From Hygrocybe punicea (lineage: Eukaryota; Basidiomycota; Agaricomycetes; Agaricales; Hygrophoraceae), in assembly GCA_963556145.1 (NCBI GenBank), contig OY744465.1, forward strand, positions 3,720,001-3,784,000: DNA of 64,000 bases, written 5' to 3'. Made by a program: the position numbers and the translations under genes. This document shows, in pieces, positions 24,901 to 35,885 of the stretch. Within the stretch, counting starts at the first letter, position 1. Every line of letters starts with the position of its first letter. Under the pieces are notes generated by a model. The model worked only from the letters and a program-made list of their open reading frames with translations. It had not been told where the DNA came from and made no database searches.

Positions 24901-26283
24901 ATAAATTAACGCCACAATAGGAGGGAGAGGAGGAAAACCTAGGCCTGGATCATGAAATGAGCAAGGAAATTGGGGACGTGCATGGACGGGGATTGTTTTG
25001 AAAAATAAGGATAATCAATATTTGATTTTGAAGGCGAGCGATGTGATATTACATAGGGAACCGGCTGTTCAAATGCCATTCCAGCACACATACCCGAATG
25101 CATTTCCGATCCTGTCCAGAAAGTAAAGTGCATAGCACCATTTGTCTGGTGTTGGCCGTACAACATACAACCAGCATGCCAATGATGTATATGGAGCTGT
25201 GTGAGTAGCGCTAGTGGCAGTGGCAAGTGGCAGTGGCAGCAGATGATTAACGGTTAACTGGTCATGGATCATGTCGTGACGCGACGTCCGTTGATGCCAC
25301 TTGCAAGCATAGCCGGCTGATCGAAAGAAGCGCGCGCAATCACAATCACGGTGGCAGAGAGTGCAGAGATATATAATTGGATGTACGTCGGCAGGGCGGA
25401 GAACCGGAGGGGCGAGGGGGCGAGGAGGCAATTATGCGGGGGATGACGCGTTCGATGACGGACGAGTTGGTGGGCCGGGTGGATGGCAGACGCGCTGATT
25501 CTTGCGGGGTAAAGTCGGAGGGGGTAGAGGCGAGAGGAGAAGCAGGGCAGGGAAGACGGAAAGTATAGACAAGGTCGGGTGAGGTAGAAAGGTTGCTGAG
25601 TTGATGTATAGCGCTATAGCCGGATTACGGTGGAATGATGATAGTAAGCGGATGACCGGGGAAGTGACGTGCGGGGAAATATTGCGTGGTATAGTCCGGT
25701 GACACGGACGGGGGTTGCTAGGGCGAGATTGTGGGTTTGCAAGTTTACATACGTATCGGACCTATCAAGGAGCTATGTTAGGAGATGGTAGATGGCTAGG
25801 GGATGGTTAGGAGATGGCTACGAGAATCACAAGAAAGCGTGTGTGTAACCTGATAGTAATTTGATATGAATTTGATTCCGAAAGAAAGGAAAGGATCTGA
25901 GACGTGGACGTGTTGCATACAGGAGGAGAGCTACATGGGATCCATGGAATAAAACGGAATAAAAACGGACAAACTCGAATGGGACATGCACGTAATATTA
26001 TATCGGGTATAGACCGTCGAGACAGGAGCGAGGTCGCCGCGGGAACTGAATCGATTGAGATGGGTTAGGAACTCGGCTTGTTCGGGACGGAGATGCACTG
26101 ACGGCTTATTCCCGGGTTACTCCGAGATGAAGTTTATCCCCAATTTTCCTTTTTTTTCCTTTTCTCCTCTTTTTTACCCCCAATCCCGATTTAGATTCCC
26201 ATCGAGATCTCGTCGGAGTTCTTTTCCCTCTTATAAACAATCCCCTTCAATCCGCTGGTTCCACTTTTACTCTGTTCCCCTCA
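21998..26283. other. Long gene-poor stretch upstream of the Ecl1-type gene
   Basis: About 4.3 kb without a supported gene. ORFs here (for example 22094-22474 plus, 22478-23020 minus) have no recognisable motif, skewed composition and no splice-linked continuation. I see a 15-bp direct repeat (23705-23734), a 10-bp repeat rich in GGTGCGGT (near 24167-24188), AAT-type microsatellite (near 24410-24422), AGTGGC repeats (near 25207-25236) and scattered GGAGATGG repeats (near 25785-25822). The last ~500 bp before 26284 are pyrimidine-rich, typical of a fungal core promoter. The stretch is probably mostly promoter and long 5' leader of the next gene. Confidence 0.5.
23705..23734. repeat. 15-bp direct repeat, two copies
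   Basis: AGGAATAAGTATCAC occurs twice back to back in the gene-poor stretch. No function is evident. Confidence 0.85.
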
Positions 26284-27960
26284 ATGGACTTTCATCTCGA
26301 CACTTCCTGGTGTCCCGTCTGCGACCGTCAGATCCTCCCAAAACGTTTCCTCGTCCCCCTCGTCCCCCCACCGCCCGCCCCTCCCCCCTCATCCCCCTCC
26401 TCCTCTTCTCGTATGTATTCACTTCACCCTCTCCCGACGCCCCCCCTCATTTTACTTACAGCAACCAAAAACAATACCCACGACGCTCCAGCTGTTCGCC
26501 GTACAAAGAACGGTGCAGCGCGTCCTCGCCTCGGCGGTCTCGTACATGGCACCGGTCGCGTAAAGCCTAACGGTGCAATCAAACCTCTCGATTCTCCTAC
26601 AAAATCGCACAACCCAATACCAGTACACGTTCCTCCTGTGAAACTACGTACTGTCATCGACCAGGGGCCAATTCCCCTATATTGTTCCGACGAGTGTCAG
26701 ATGGCTGACATGACACACGCACACGCCGGTTTCGCACACGATTTCGACCCACATCGCTCGCCCCCCCCGATTCCTCCGGCACCGCACAACTCCTTTTCCG
26801 GTCCTACATCACTCAGCGAGTCGGACAGCGACTCTGTCGACTCAGGTTCCTCCGATTCACAACATGAATACGCCCGCGTCTCTCCCAGCATAGCTGTCCT
26901 GGCTGCGATGTACAACTTCCCCCCCCTCCCTCCACCGCCACCCGTTTTTGACGACTGTTCTGGTACCTCTGAATCCGAGAACCCGAATAATTACCAAAGC
27001 GGTGTCATGATGGCCGGAAGGCGTCTCCAGGAAGCTCTGTGTCCAGAACGGCCAAAACGTTCTGTCTATGCCACCAACAATTACCCCACCGAACCACGGA
27101 AACCAATCCCGGGTTGGACGGATGGCAGCACCGCATGGCGATCCGCGCTTTATAGCTTCAGTGCCCCCACAGATCTAGCCAACGCAGATCCGTCGCAGAC
27201 GGAGGATTCAAGAAAGGCATACAAGTCTTATGTGGCATCACCTCACCGCTCTCGTGGTGTCTACTCTACCCTCAGCGATTCCGGCCGCATTCCTGCATCC
27301 TGCAACTCAGGTTGCACGGCGTCTTTCCCTCCGAATCACTGTTCTGAGACTGAAGAACTCTACTTCAAGTATTCCCAGTCGCTTTCCCGACGTTCCGAGT
27401 CCCGTGCTTCCCTATTTCCCTCCACGTCCCCGACATCCCCATCGTCCCTCGCAGCTTCCCACCGCCGCGAACGTCCTCTTTTGAAGCCGGGTGCCGAAGG
27501 CAAATTACTTGTGCCCAATGTCATGATGCGGGCACATGGCGGGTCCAGTCCGTCCATCTCCAGCGGTTATGGTGGTTCAAGCTATCCGGGCGCATTGCAG
27601 AGGAGTAATTCTGTGAGGAGCCCCTTGTCGCGCGGGAGCGACCAGGACCTGGTGACGACCACCATAGTCCCGAGTTCGTTCTCTGCACCCAAGAGACCGG
27701 TTGTTGAAAGTGTGTCATCTTTTTTTCTTTCATCATCGATGCAATTGCTCATGTCTGTACGCTCTGTAGCCCGTTCGTGGTCGTACGACAACCTGAAGAC
27801 ATACCCAGTTATGCAACTTCCCCCGAAGAAGGAGAAGCGTATCGAGCAGCAAGTTGTCGATGGACGGACGGTGGACGTCGAGATCGAGATCGAGGTCGTC
27901 CTGCCGATGAAGCGTCTTTTCTTGTTTCCTGGCAAAGAGGTCAGGGTTGAGCGTCGTTGA
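26284..27960 (+). CDS. Ecl1-type life-span/stress regulatory zinc-binding protein
   Basis: The ATG at 26284 begins MDFHLDTSWCPVCDRQILPK. A CxxC at residues 10-13 and, ~100 residues later, IPLYCSDECQMADMTH form the Cys-rich signature of the fungal Ecl1/2/3 life-span regulatory family. The rest is long, Ser/Pro-rich and disordered, with a conserved C-terminal block (SYDNLKTYPVMQLPPKKEKR). The open frame hides two introns whose lengths are multiples of three: 26411-26461 (GTATGT..TTACAG, 51 nt) and 27710-27769 (GTGTGT..TGTAG, 60 nt). Spliced, the protein is 521 residues; with both retained it is 558. In fission yeast Ecl1 proteins extend chronological life span and respond to starvation of sulphur or zinc. 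The basidiomycete form is far larger, and its function is inferred from the zinc-binding signature only. Confidence 0.72.
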   Translation: MDFHLDTSWCPVCDRQILPKRFLVPLVPPPPAPPPSSPSSSSRMYSLHPLPTPPLILLTATKNNTHDAPAVRRTKNGAARPRLGGLVHGTGRVKPNGAIKPLDSPTKSHNPIPVHVPPVKLRTVIDQGPIPLYCSDECQMADMTHAHAGFAHDFDPHRSPPPIPPAPHNSFSGPTSLSESDSDSVDSGSSDSQHEYARVSPSIAVLAAMYNFPPLPPPPPVFDDCSGTSESENPNNYQSGVMMAGRRLQEALCPERPKRSVYATNNYPTEPRKPIPGWTDGSTAWRSALYSFSAPTDLANADPSQTEDSRKAYKSYVASPHRSRGVYSTLSDSGRIPASCNSGCTASFPPNHCSETEELYFKYSQSLSRRSESRASLFPSTSPTSPSSLAASHRRERPLLKPGAEGKLLVPNVMMRAHGGSSPSISSGYGGSSYPGALQRSNSVRSPLSRGSDQDLVTTTIVPSSFSAPKRPVVESVSSFFLSSSMQLLMSVRSVARSWSYDNLKTYPVMQLPPKKEKRIEQQVVDGRTVDVEIEIEVVLPMKRLFLFPGKEVRVERR

Positions 27961-30900
27961 TGCATAACATTATTTTTTCCCCTTCTCATTCCGGCAACCT
28001 ATATTTCGCCCATCCTCGAATACCCTGGATGAAATAATGATCGTAACGACCTTTCACGACCTGCGAACGGCGACCATGCAAATGTCGACAGTCTCACGGT
28101 TCTAAATCAGCACTCGTAAACAACCCACACGATACCCCTCCTGCTTATCATTATCCCGACCCGCACGCATTCCTCATGTCGCATTACGCAACTTATTTCC
28201 GATATCTTCGTTACCTTCACCCCCCCCGCAGCGGGGCGCTACTCCGGCGCTCCCTAATGACCGACTCGAACATGGGGTCATTGGTCTCGTTTCGCATCCT
28301 CGTGGTTTTTGTGTCGGCCGCTTCGCACTGCTACGCTACCCTATCCCCACCTTTTAAAGAGTAAATACCGTTATTCCCCCGCCCACTCTCCGATTGGTGT
28401 TTCAAAGTGAATGAACCTTCTCTGTATTTGGTGTATCACCGTTTTGTGTCTTTGTATATCCCCCTGTAACAACTTGTGCATTTGTGTTCACTTTACGATA
28501 ATTATTAGTTGATACTTTGTTGGCAATAACTATGGTAGGACTTGACACTGTATATTCATTGATTGATTTATCATCCGTTGTTGGAAGAATAAATAAATGT
28601 TTCACGTCGATGTTGCGTTTGTTGTCAAATGATCGGGCGGTGTATTCCCCGCTTGGGGGATTGTGTGTCAGTATCTTTTGTTTGGAACCCTCAAGGCCTT
28701 TGTATACGATTTTAGGATCTGAAAGACCACTCCGGGGGTTTGTTTCGCAAACGGCTTTGTGCAATTGTCCGGAGGACTCGTGTTTGTGCTCGTGCTTGTT
28801 TTTGCCTTTCATCGTGATAATAAAGTAAGTACTGGGGTGGGCATGTGAATTCATCGATATTCATCGACGGCACTCGATATGGTCGTTGGGACTTCTTTTA
28901 TATTCGAAAATGTTTGACAACCCAATCGATTTTATCAATGCCGTTGGCCGTATCTGTGTACGTAGATCGAGCCAGGCCCTGGCCTTTTCTCTCCGTTCCA
29001 AAACGTTTGCTCAATTTGAGGGCGTTTCACACACGTAGTTACTTATATCAGTGATATTGTGCGCGTATAGGGCGCGCACCCCAGATTCTGGCTCATTTAT
29101 CGATGAAATTGGCCTTGGCCTTAGCTTGGAGGGTCGCGTGATCTCCGAGGCCACCCGTTACCCCTCCACCTCCCTTGAAAGCGACGTGTGCGCGCGTGAT
29201 GATCGGATAGGAGAGGCGTGTTTTGCAGGACTGGAATGCTGTGGAGGTGCGATCTGGATCCGTAGTCTTGTGGCCCAGGGCGGAGGGGAGAATGAACATC
29301 ATGCCACTAGAGTATTTTTAAAAGTGGTGATCATGTTGCCCGGGAGCTGCCATGCCGCGGTTGACCTTTCCGAATACCCAAGTAACCCCAGTAGTATAAA
29401 ATAAAACAAAAAGGTAAACGGTAAACGAGAACTCGGTGCATTGGCTGGATTTATCATTATTATTATTATTATTTTGGGGGGGGGTGCGGCAGCAAGTGGT
29501 ACTCGGCGCTGTGCCACGGTTGGAACGTTGCCGCCAATCACGCTCGAGCAATTGCCATTACTGTAATATTCCGCGCGATCCACTCCTGAATCCATTCAAA
29601 TTCCCATGTGATTTTGATAATCTGGCGAAGCTTTGATAATCGTGGTAATTCCTATACTATATGCCGATTGTGTATGCAAGCGGGCGTATATACGCGTCAA
29701 CTGTTCTTCCTGCGGCCGCGGCGTGGAAGCGGTCATTCGTGGGATAAGTATTACAGCAGTATCTTATCCGTATAGTCAGCGGTCAGTCAGCGTGCCGGCC
29801 GGTGCGGAACATGATTCTATGGGCCGGTACCGTTAACTTCTGACTCGCCTCTTGATTGGACACCTGGCCTCCCACCTGTACGGGCGGCGCCGGCTCGGGT
29901 GAGTTCGGGACTTGTATAACAGTATAATACGTCCGAGTTGCCCAGACTGCCAATAGCCAATAGAACTGCCAATAGCCAATAGAACTGCCAATGTCGGCCG
30001 ATTCCTCCCTCACGAGCCCAGACCTCTCCATAGCAGTATGGCAGAGCGCCTCGATACAATGTATTTACTTATCTTGTTGCAACCGGGCGGGGATAACTTG
30101 TCATTTACCAGTTACCAGCTGGCCATGGCAGTTTTTCGCCTCTCGAAAATGTCACACATTCGGCTACTTTTACAAGTGCAAAAGTGCTTCCTTCCGGGGA
30201 TGAAATTTCGATGAAATGTTTTCTCGATCACCCCGAATTTCGAATGCGGGGAGGGCTGTGCAGCTGTCTTTCACAACCCGGGAACAGCAATGCGGGGAAG
30301 CTCGAAATAGTTATCGCGGAACTCCACCTCCGCAATCCTAGGGCGGTTGGCTTTGGGTCACTGTTACAACCGATCCTCATGTCCTTGACAGCAGCCAGTT
30401 TTCCCTCATGTATAATACCACATGACGACCTCGAATACCCCAAAGCAGTGATATCAAAGGGGCGTCGCTGCGACACCATCATCATCATTATTTGGGCATG
30501 GACAACAACGTTTACCGTGAATAGACTCCGAAACACATGGCCAATAGCGCACTGGGACTATGGCGGCTCCGTTAACCATGGAACGGAGTAAAGCTGACTC
30601 GTCCACGCCACAGAACTCACAAGATATCCGTAAGGCATAGCTCCTCTTGGTTTGCGGTTCCACTTGGGCGAGACGTCTCCCCACTGGCCGTTCATCCGGA
30701 AACTCCTTTTGAAGCGTTTCACGAGTTACGGCGATCCCCGACTGCTTGGGAATGCAGGTCGCTCAGGCGACGATGCCGATGCAGGAGGTGTGAGAGTAAT
30801 CAGTGGAAACTGGTCCATATACACAAAAAGGACGAGTTTCAAGAGAGCTAAAAAGTCTGAATCAAAGTTTGCATGGGAATTGTGGTGTGCTGACGACGCA

Positions 30901-30998
30901 AACCTCAAGCCCCTCGTCAACCCTGCAACCCCGTAAGTAAAAACCTTGCCACTGTCGACCTCGACCCTACGAAGCCTGTCAAAGAGTGTAAAGTTTAT
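27961..30998. other. Gene-poor stretch downstream of the Ecl1-type gene
   Basis: No supported gene. There are ORFs of 60-150 codons on both strands, none with a motif or spliced extension. The stretch contains an ATT microsatellite followed by a G run (near 29454-29485) and the CCAAT cluster listed separately. The first few hundred bases are likely 3' UTR. Confidence 0.5.
29950..29992 (+). promoter_or_regulatory. Cluster of five CCAAT boxes in a 19-bp tandem repeat
   Basis: CCAAT occurs at 29950, 29957, 29969, 29976 and 29988, spaced alternately 7 and 12 bases. The boxes sit in a 19-bp unit (ACTGCCAATAGCCAATAGA) repeated about 2.4 times. CCAAT is the core site of the fungal HAP (NF-Y) complex. 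No start codon lies close by, so its target gene is unclear. Confidence 0.55.
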
Positions 30999-32413
30999 CT
31001 TGGGGAGATATGGTTTAGATGTTCATAGCGTTCAGAAGACCTTTGTCAACATTATCCTGAAACGAAAAATGTACAATCCTGTCGAAAGCTAGAGCCTTTT
31101 ATTGCTGACATGAGTATGGAAGAAAAAAATACAGGGAGACAACTTCACAACGTTGATGAATATTATGTTCACACATATGGAATGATGCGGTAGGGTCCCT
31201 CCCTTCCGAATGTGCCCGGCGACCCAACAGCACTGACCGCTGATAGAGGGAGGATCGGAGGGAAACTTTGCGACCCTCCCAGGGTAGAAAGAAAAAGGCC
31301 GAGCCGACAGGTGCAAGTCTTATACACAGAAATTTCGGTCTTGAATCATGACATGCAGAGCGGCCCTGGCAGGGTGCCAATCCTTTGTGAGTGTCATGAC
31401 GTAGGGTCAAGGGTTTCCTGGTTAACGAGATCAAGGCCAACGGAAGTGGAATAAAAATGTGGTGAATATAGAGGAGGCAAAGATGAAACAAAATTTGACA
31501 AGATGAATTTTTATACCTTGAGGTACTGTAAAATGAAAACACGAAGGGGTAGGCTTCCCCCAAATGCTTTGGAAACACCCTGCTCCAAGTCGTACCCGCA
31601 GAACGCGGAATGTCCAGAAAATAGTATCAGATAGCCTGAGCGGACCGGTGAGTCCAGGGACAAAGAATTGGCAACGCAAGAAAGTATAGGAGATAGTGCC
31701 AGCATTAGAACCACTACCAGAACAGGAAATTCTGCTTGTTGCCGCATGGCATTGTAGGCCACGTCCGGTGAGGTTATAAATTCGTCGGGCCAGAAAGATC
31801 CCAACGGTTGATGCAAACAAGTGCTCCAGTTAGAAAAACCAATCGGTCATAATTTTTTTGGCGGCAGCCATTGGTTGGCGAGAACGATGGAAGAGAAAAC
31901 AGTGCATATTAGAGCACAATTCGTGCGTCGGGTGTCCCTGTAATCGCAAAGTCAAACGGAATCCATGTCTATCAATAGACAAAGTCCGGTCCACCAACGG
32001 ACCTGGATTACCCTATTCCAGTTATCCAAGAACCTGCGATAAAGTATAGACGTGCCATTTTGAGAAGGGACACCAACACGGTCTCATACTTCAAGAGTCC
32101 GAGTGCCGAGTTATCATTAGATACGATACGACGATATCGGCGCAACCACGTCTGAGTCTTGATTGGCCCAACGGATGGAGACAAAAAGGTTAAACCGCGG
32201 CTAGATGTCAGGGAAAGGACTTGAAAGCCAAAACTTGTTGTGCTGTCCATGTCAGGGTGGCAACTTGAGGTGTTCGCTGATGTAAGCATTATCAAGATAA
32301 GGAGTCGGCGAGCAGGTATGAGGTTTCTTGTAAACGATGTGTACAAACACTCACATTGCGTACAGGTTTGTGAGTCTAGTGTAGGAGGTGCTCACAGTGT
32401 AATACTTATCGCG

Positions 32414-33586
32414 ATGGCTCCTCGACCGGGCGAACATTGCGAAAATTGCTTGAAGCTTGCTGGCGAATTGCGTCGTTGTGCAGCGTGTAAACTTGTTCGA
32501 TACTGCGTGTGTATTTTATCTATACTCTCGGTCATTGATTCATTATCGGCGCCTTAGAGTCGCACTTGTCAAACTGCACACTGGAAGACTCACAAAGTGG
32601 ATTGTCGTGTCAACGTTGCTATCAAGGAACACGCGGATCGGGCAGGACCTTACCATGCTAAACGACTCAAATGTCTTACACTATGGTGTGAGAGAAACTC
32701 CCAATTTATTGCATCGGCGGGTCTTTCTGCTTTGAATATCATGCGAGAACGCGAGAACTCAGGTATGGTTTCGGACTCGCGTATTGGCGTTGTTTACCTC
32801 AACTTGCTTTGTCCAAGAACTCTTTGTTTTTCTTGTCTATCTGAACGTCGAAATCAATTACCACCCTTCATCGACCGTCCCTATTTCGTTTGTATTCTCC
32901 GTCCGGGAGGCTACATGCACACTTCGCTCACGTGTACACGAAATGTTCGACCACACCGTCGTTGGGGGCTACGCCACCATCGAACGATGCATGGCACCGC
33001 GACCGCGACTGCTACGGATTTTTGTTGTCGACGACAATGCTCTCGGTGTAGGGCCGTACACCCTACCCACTGATATCCCAGAGGATATCAACATGTGGCC
33101 ATATAGATCTGATTGGCTTTCACGTTTGAAAACAGACGTGATGAACGTACCATACTGGTACCGTGACAACACAAGAGGAGATGACTGGGCTGTGCACTAT
33201 CATCGAAGTCCGTGATGATGCAAACGGCTGTAACAACAACAGTGCTTTTTTTTCTGTTCCGTTGGCAGCTGGATCGGTATGTACCTTTTTTACGCGGTGG
33301 TGTACGTGGGCGGCGGTGGAAATTCGTGGTGGTTGTATAGTAGTAACATATAACGGTCCAAATTTTTCACGTATTTCTGCAGGGCAAAATTGTAGATCAG
33401 GAAGAGCGAATTACATATATTCGAAAGTTTGTGTACTCCTAAACGTTATTATATAGCGAGCCTGGAGATTTTATGGTTTATGTCGACAGCATTCAGGAGC
33501 TCAATATGTCCCGAGTTCGGTCAAAAAGAAAAATACACCATCCTGTCAAAGTTTCGCCAGTTTCTTTACTGGCGAAGCCTGGGTAG
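32414..33586 (+). CDS. MYND zinc-finger protein, tandem copy 1 (3' end apparently interrupted)
   Basis: Exon 1 (32414-32506) and exon 2 (32558-32762) are joined in phase to make a full MYND finger: CENC, CAAC, RYCSRTC and HWKTHKVDC. Exon 3 starts at 32818 (ELFVFLVYLNVEINYHPSST). One reading stops at 33215, giving 231 residues. However, family-like sequence continues in another frame: MTGLCTIIEVRDDANG (33181 on), then after an intron GKIVDQEERITYIRKFVYS (from 33383), and EPGDFMVYVDSIQELN (33458 on) to a stop at 33584-33586. A 40-nt intron (33138-33177) would link the first change. Between FVYS and EPGD lie a TAA (33440) and 18 bases with no GT donor, so the 3' end looks damaged. MYND fingers bind proline-rich partners; the function of this agaricomycete family is unknown. 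Confidence 0.62.
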
Positions 33587-34149
33587 GTTTCAATCCAGGG
33601 AAACACGTCGCTCTCCCTCCTCTCCAAACGTGCCGGGCCGCTCGCACTCGCAGAACCCGACACTGACAGTTGATAGGCAAACCGGGGGAGATGGGAAAAG
33701 TTGCGACCCTCCAGGGTGAAATAATACTGCCGACCTGCTGCAGTACTCCACTCCAGAGACTTTCGATCCTATCTGACCATCATGAACTGGACTGACAGGT
33801 TAACGGTTTAAATATACCAAGGTGAATGGACTTCTACCTGATTTTTTGCCCTTGTTAGAGGGTGGGGGCCGTCGGGCTTCCCCAAGTTCCTGAAGAGCGG
33901 AAGTGCAAACCGTGCATTTTTTTAGGCATTCTCAAAACGGGCGTCGGCGGACACCGGTACGGATCCAGCGCTTAAAGGGATCTTGCAATGCGACGGTATC
34001 GGCGCAACCACCATTGGCCCAACGATTAGGAACGCAAATGGCGACAAGCCTGATCCTAGGCTGGTGACTGGCCCTTCGAACTCTAGCGCAAACTTTGTCG
34101 AAGGGCTGGAATAGTCAAGCCTAGCCTGATCCAAGGGACGTGAAAGGTT

Positions 34150-34875
34150 GAATACTATTCAACTTGCTATTATTGGCAGAGACAAGTTCCGCCGATGTGC
34201 ACCACCACTCCCGGGTCGACTTGTCAAACCACGGAGGTAGGAGATTTCTCCTGAGTCTCGTACGACGTGAGATACTCACATCACGTTGTGTTAAGGTTTT
34301 GCGGGTCTCTTGTGACAGCGGTGCTCACGAATCACGATACTTATACGCATTTGCTTCTCGACCGGGGGAGCCAACGTTGCAATCAAGGAACATGCAGATC
34401 GGGCAGGACCTTACCATGCCAACTCTGAGTGAAGTGTCTTCTATTGTGATTTAAGAGAAACTCCCAATTTATTGCATCGGCAGGTCTTTCTGCTTTGAAT
34501 ATCATGCGAGAACGCGAGAACTCAGGTGCGGTTTCGGACTCGCCCACTCTTTGCCTCGTCCTAATTTTGCATTCCCCACTCTGTTTGTCGTGTGTATCTG
34601 CACGCTGAAATCAATTACCACCGTCCCTATTTCGTTTGTGTTCGCCGGGATGCTACGTGCACACTTCGTTCACTGTACACGAAATGTTCGACTACACCGT
34701 CGCTGGAGGCTAAATCACGACCGATGAACGGCGCCCCGATCGCTTGCGGATTTCTTTGTTGTCGATGACAATGCTCCCGGCGTAGGGCCGTAAAACCTAC
34801 CAACTGATATCCCAGAGGATATCAGCAAGTGACCGTATTGGCTCCAGCTTGACAAACATGATGAAAGTACCTATC
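34150..34875 (+). pseudogene. MYND-protein remnant, tandem copy 2
   Basis: This region aligns with copy 1 from its promoter to the end of exon 3. The position of the copy 1 start codon (GCGATGGCTCCTCG) reads GCATTTGCTTCTCG here, so the ATG is lost. Just after it a deletion of ~200 bp, with junction near 34374, removes the whole zinc finger and the first intron and resumes at the exon 2 text encoding VAIKEHADRAGPYHA. Further frameshifts follow, although the exon 2 segment FIASAGLSALNIMREREN stays readable around 34465-34525. No open frame spans it, so it cannot make a MYND protein. Confidence 0.8.
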
Positions 34876-35077
34876 GACTGTCGAGTGCAGTGTCGTGGGT
34901 AAACGCAGGTGGTTATAGCATAGCACGAGCTTCATTCGTAAATTGTTCAGCCGACTGCAGGCAGCTGCCAGTGATGAAACTTTAGCTTTAGCCCGTTCCG
35001 AAGGCTTTTTTTAACCACTGGCAAATAATACTCGGACGGAATCCCCGTTCTTGACCAGTACGTAGACGTTGTCAAAG

Positions 35078-35885
35078 ATGATCCCGACCAACACTCGACT
35101 GGTCACTGTCCTCCGATCTTCGAGATCAAGCTCAAACTCGACGGTCACGGCCGAGAGCATTCGGCCCAACGTCTTCGTTACGACACACCCCCAATATCAC
35201 TCCATGGAATTGATTACGCCCTTCAATGTCGCTCCCTCTCCCCTTGATCAATTCCGCACCTGGTTCACCGAAGCTGTCAATGGCGGCATTGTCAAGGAAC
35301 CAGAAACTATCTCTCTTTCAACGGCCACCCTCTCCGGCATCCCGTCCGCTCGCATGGTACTTTTCAAACAGCTTGACGCCCGTGGTTTTGTCTTCTTCAC
35401 CAACTACACTTCTCGAAAGTCTCAGGAGCTTCTTGCGAACCCACATGGGGCACTGGTGTTTTACTGGCGAGAGGTGCATCGATCTGTGAGGGTGCTTGGC
35501 AAAGTGGAGAAGGTTAGCAGGGAGGAAAGCGAAGAATATTTCAAGAGTCGGCCGGTTGGCAGCCGGCTTGGTGCTTGGGCAAGCAGACAAAGCAGCGTGG
35601 TCGGGGAGGGAGAAGTGCAAGCGCGGTTCAAAAAATTGGAGGAACAATTCGGTGCGGATGTTCCCTTGCCTGAGTTTTGGGGTGGTTGGAGGGTTGTTCC
35701 GAGGTACAGATTATTCGTGCGCCTTCAAGTTTGTGTTGTGTTCTGAGTCTGCTTTCCGTTTGTTTAGTGAAGTGGAGTTCTGGGCTGGGAAGCCATCACG
35801 TCTGCATGATCGTGTTCGCTACCTTCGCGTTGATGGCTCCCCTGAAGATACACCACAGTGGCAGATTGATAGGCTGGCTCCATGA
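35078..35885 (+). CDS. PDX3: Pyridoxamine/pyridoxine 5'-phosphate oxidase
   Basis: Exons 35078-35703 and 35768-35885 (64-nt intron) give 247 residues. The core begins SMELITPFNVAPSPLDQFRT, followed by FMN- and substrate-binding blocks: SARMVLFKQLDARGFVFFTN (the FMN-binding RxVLLK-type segment), YTSRKSQEL, REVHRSVRVLGKVEKVS, GSRLGAWASRQSS and FWGGWRVVPSEVEFWAGKPS. The C-terminus has the usual RLHDR.RY and closing QWQIDRLAP. The enzyme oxidises PNP and PMP to pyridoxal 5'-phosphate with FMN and O2. Relative to yeast Pdx3, the first ~45 residues are extra, Arg/Ser-rich and lack acidic residues at first, resembling a mitochondrial presequence. Translation from the internal Met at ~46 would give a cytosolic form. 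Confidence 0.93.

Larger units (their letters stand above)
30999..34875 (+). repeat. Tandem segmental duplication containing MYND-gene copies
   Basis: Two units can be aligned by eye. Unit A starts near 30999 and unit B near 33461. Shared landmarks, A to B: the AATCCTGTC/CATCCTGTC segment (31076 to 33539), the GACC..CACTGACCGCTGATAG segment (31220 to 33655) with GTTGCGACCCTCC-like text (31268 to 33702), TATCGGCGCAACCAC (32134 to 33999), ATTGGCCCAACG (32162 to 34013), the CAAGGAACA..GCGGATCGG coding block (32622 to 34384) and GATATCCCAGAGGATATCA (33073 to 34807). Unit B is ~1 kb shorter because of internal deletions. Divergence is substantial, so the duplication is not recent. Confidence 0.75.

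Noticed and set aside
26055..26570. 171-codon plus-strand ORF overlapping the start of the Ecl1-type gene
   Set aside because: Overlaps the better supported frame and looks like pyrimidine-rich leader read as Ser/Pro/Arg.
30184..30936. ORFs that could be a gene before the tandem duplication
   Set aside because: Frames conflict, no splice links and no family pattern; only the last part resembles a decayed MYND tail.
31099..31820. Minus-strand ORFs of up to 159 codons in tandem unit A
   Set aside because: The matching region of unit B has no comparable frame and the proteins lack motifs, so selection on them is unlikely.
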